A DNA stretch of 64,000 nt from Bifidobacterium aesculapii. GTDB taxonomy: Bacteria; Actinomycetota; Actinomycetes; Actinomycetales; Bifidobacteriaceae. The notes under the pieces were generated by a model. That model did no database searches. It was not told the origin of the DNA and was given only the letters and a program-made list of their open reading frames with translations. The stretch spans positions 1 to 64,000 of the forward strand of contig NZ_BCFK01000028.1 of NCBI RefSeq assembly GCF_001417815.1, read 5' to 3'. Shown here piece after piece: positions 62,963-64,000 of this stretch. Positions within the stretch are counted from its first letter, which is position 1; each line of letters begins with the position of its first letter. Both the position numbers and the translations under genes were made by a program.

Positions 62963-63720
62963 CCTCACGTGAACCGTATCAGGACGCGTTCGATGTCCCG
63001 GGATTACGTGGAGTTTCGGTAGATGGCGGCATTCAACCACCGACGCAACCGCCTCCACGCCGCAAAGCGACCATCGACGACGGCATGAACCCAGAACTCG
63101 TCGCCGGCGCCGACTTCGACGGCATCCTCGGCATTCCCATCATCAAACGCCCATCAGAATTCGTCATACCCTCGAGCATCATCCCGTTCAGCAAACGAAA
63201 TCGTGACGCCGACCCAGACCTTGCCGTGGGATTCTACGAGATGGACGTCGAATTCGCCGACGTACTCATCAACCCGGACCGGTTCATCAATGAGTTCCGC
63301 CGGCGCCCACTCATCAGCCCGGACTGCTCGCTCTACCGGGATGCGCCACTCGCGGTGCAAATCGCGAACACCTACAAAAGCCGCGCCATCGGCCACTACT
63401 ACCAATCCCACGGCGTATATGTGATTCCCCAGATCCGCTGGGGCAACCGCCTGACCTACACCACCGAGGAACTGCCGGAACGACTGGCTTTCCTCGGCGT
63501 GGAGAAGCACAGCATCGTAGCCATCGGCACCTATGGGTGCATCCGGACCGCGGACGACAAACACGAATTCCAAGCTGGACTCTCCGCCATGATGGAAACC
63601 TTGGAACCCAAAGTCGTGCTCGTCTACGGCCCCATGCCTGAACAGGTCTTCGGACCATACGCGCATGACGCCACGTTCAAGCAGTACGACGACTGGACCA
63701 GCCGTATGAAAGACCGGTGA
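62959..63720 (+). CDS. DUF4417 domain protein
   Basis: 253 residues. Residues 1-75 are a Pro-rich linker region. From about 88 the DUF4417 core is evident: GFYEMDVEFADVLINPDRFI, VIPQIRWGN (156-163) and VEKHSIVAIGTYGCIR (181-196). DUF4417 proteins are mostly carried by phages and mobile elements and have no known activity. Its ATG overlaps the preceding stop (ATGA). The partner genes are probably part of the same function. Confidence 0.82.
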   Translation: MTSREPYQDAFDVPGLRGVSVDGGIQPPTQPPPRRKATIDDGMNPELVAGADFDGILGIPIIKRPSEFVIPSSIIPFSKRNRDADPDLAVGFYEMDVEFADVLINPDRFINEFRRRPLISPDCSLYRDAPLAVQIANTYKSRAIGHYYQSHGVYVIPQIRWGNRLTYTTEELPERLAFLGVEKHSIVAIGTYGCIRTADDKHEFQAGLSAMMETLEPKVVLVYGPMPEQVFGPYAHDATFKQYDDWTSRMKDR

Positions 63721-63761
63721 CCGGCAGCGCCATCGACTCGGATTCGTTGCACATGGCGCTA

Positions 63762-63844
63762 CATGGCGCGCATATTGCCGAATGCGACGTAGCGGGCCCG
63801 CAATCTGATTCCAGATTGTCGATCACTGCTTGGTTGATGGGCAT
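63762..63844 (-). pseudogene. Decayed 5' fragment of the SpoU methyltransferase gene
   Basis: Codes MPINQAVIDN like the intact gene at 58.6 kb, then jumps: bases 63762-63781 match 58258-58277 (19/20) from the middle of that gene. An internal stretch of about 290 bases is therefore missing and the frame leads nowhere. A remnant second copy, in the same relative orientation. Confidence 0.8.
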
Positions 63845-63854
63845 GCCCACCAGA
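63815..63854. repeat. 40-bp direct repeat, right copy
   Basis: Identical to 58573-58612. Marks the right edge of the ABC-3C / DUF4417 island. Confidence 0.92.
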
Positions 63855-63886
63855 CTACAGTCACGCCTACCGCAAGGCGTCAGCGG

Positions 63887-64000
63887 TCACGATCGATCCC
63901 TCTCTTCGAGCTTGTTATGTCTCCCGTCGCCTATGTACTTCAGCAGCGTCGAATCGTGGATGAGCACAGGAAGAGCCCCATCTCTCAATCCCAGTAGGCC
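63887..64000 (-). pseudogene. Remnant of a second DUF2326 gene (runs off the window)
   Basis: Read on the minus strand the open frame gives LPVLIHDSTLLKYIGDG then RHNKLEERDRS and a stop. The intact protein reads LPVLIHDSTLLKNIGDE ... RRWNRIEEQEES, with 55 residues between. The remnant thus has an in-frame deletion in its ATPase C terminus. It occupies the same place next to the SpoU fragment as the intact gene does at 58.6 kb. Its 5' part lies beyond the window. Confidence 0.78.

Noticed and set aside
63721..63844. A new small minus-strand gene starting MPINQAVIDN at the right repeat
   Set aside because: Only the first 10-13 residues match the SpoU protein; the rest comes from a deletion junction and runs back into the DUF4417 gene.

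Overview
The window looks like a bifidobacterial chromosome (Actinobacteria, family Bifidobacteriaceae; the species cannot be fixed from the sequence). The basis is GC-rich coding DNA, tightly packed operons with ATGA/GTGA stop-start overlaps, an argC-J-B-D-F-R-G arginine cluster, a UPF0182 membrane protein, and the actinobacterial neighbourhood tyrS / TPR protein / HAD phosphatase / small protein / tlyA / nadK / recN. Most of the window is core chromosome. Two stretches are accessory and hold most of the novelty.

Layout. 0-9 kb: a UPF0182 membrane protein, a secreted GH3 beta-N-acetylhexosaminidase, nadD, a small unknown gene, proA and glyA. 9-16.3 kb: thrC, then two GntR/YtrA-type regulatory operons (a DUF1648/DUF5808 membrane protein, and a three-gene ABC transporter) and a GNAT acetyltransferase. 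16.3-27.7 kb: a HAD hydrolase, recN, nadK, the K+ uptake pair trkH-trkA on the other strand, tlyA, a 55-residue protein, a NagD-like HAD phosphatase, a large Arg/Gly/Asp-repeat TPR protein and tyrS. 27.9-32.1 kb: a PF06541 membrane protein with an HD hydrolase, then a thiamine operon (thiS-thiG-thiF-rhodanese) behind a TPP riboswitch and an intrinsic terminator. 32.2-33.7 kb: argH.

33.8-45.1 kb: a restriction-modification island lying between argH and argG. It reads mrr, hsdM, hsdS, an AlbA_2-type ATP-binding protein and hsdR on the minus strand. A promoterless, oppositely oriented hsdS cassette and a tyrosine recombinase follow on the plus strand. Long inverted repeats (64/66 and 44/44 bp) link the hsdS gene and the cassette, which is the hallmark of a DNA-inverting, phase-variable Type I system. 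45.3-52.8 kb: argG and the argCJBDFR operon, each preceded by a pair of ARG-box palindromes.

52.9-58.6 kb: a Pro/Gly-rich membrane protein, pheS-pheT and a SpoU (TrmH-family) rRNA methyltransferase. 58.6-64.0 kb: a second accessory island. It holds a three-gene ABC-three-component (ABC-3C) conflict-type operon (C-terminal component, small middle component, DUF2326 ATPase) divergent from a translationally coupled three-gene operon of unknown role that ends in a DUF4417 protein. The island is bracketed by a 40-bp direct repeat of the methyltransferase 5' end, and the distal copy carries decayed remnants of both the methyltransferase and a second DUF2326 gene. No tRNA, rRNA or CRISPR array was recognised.
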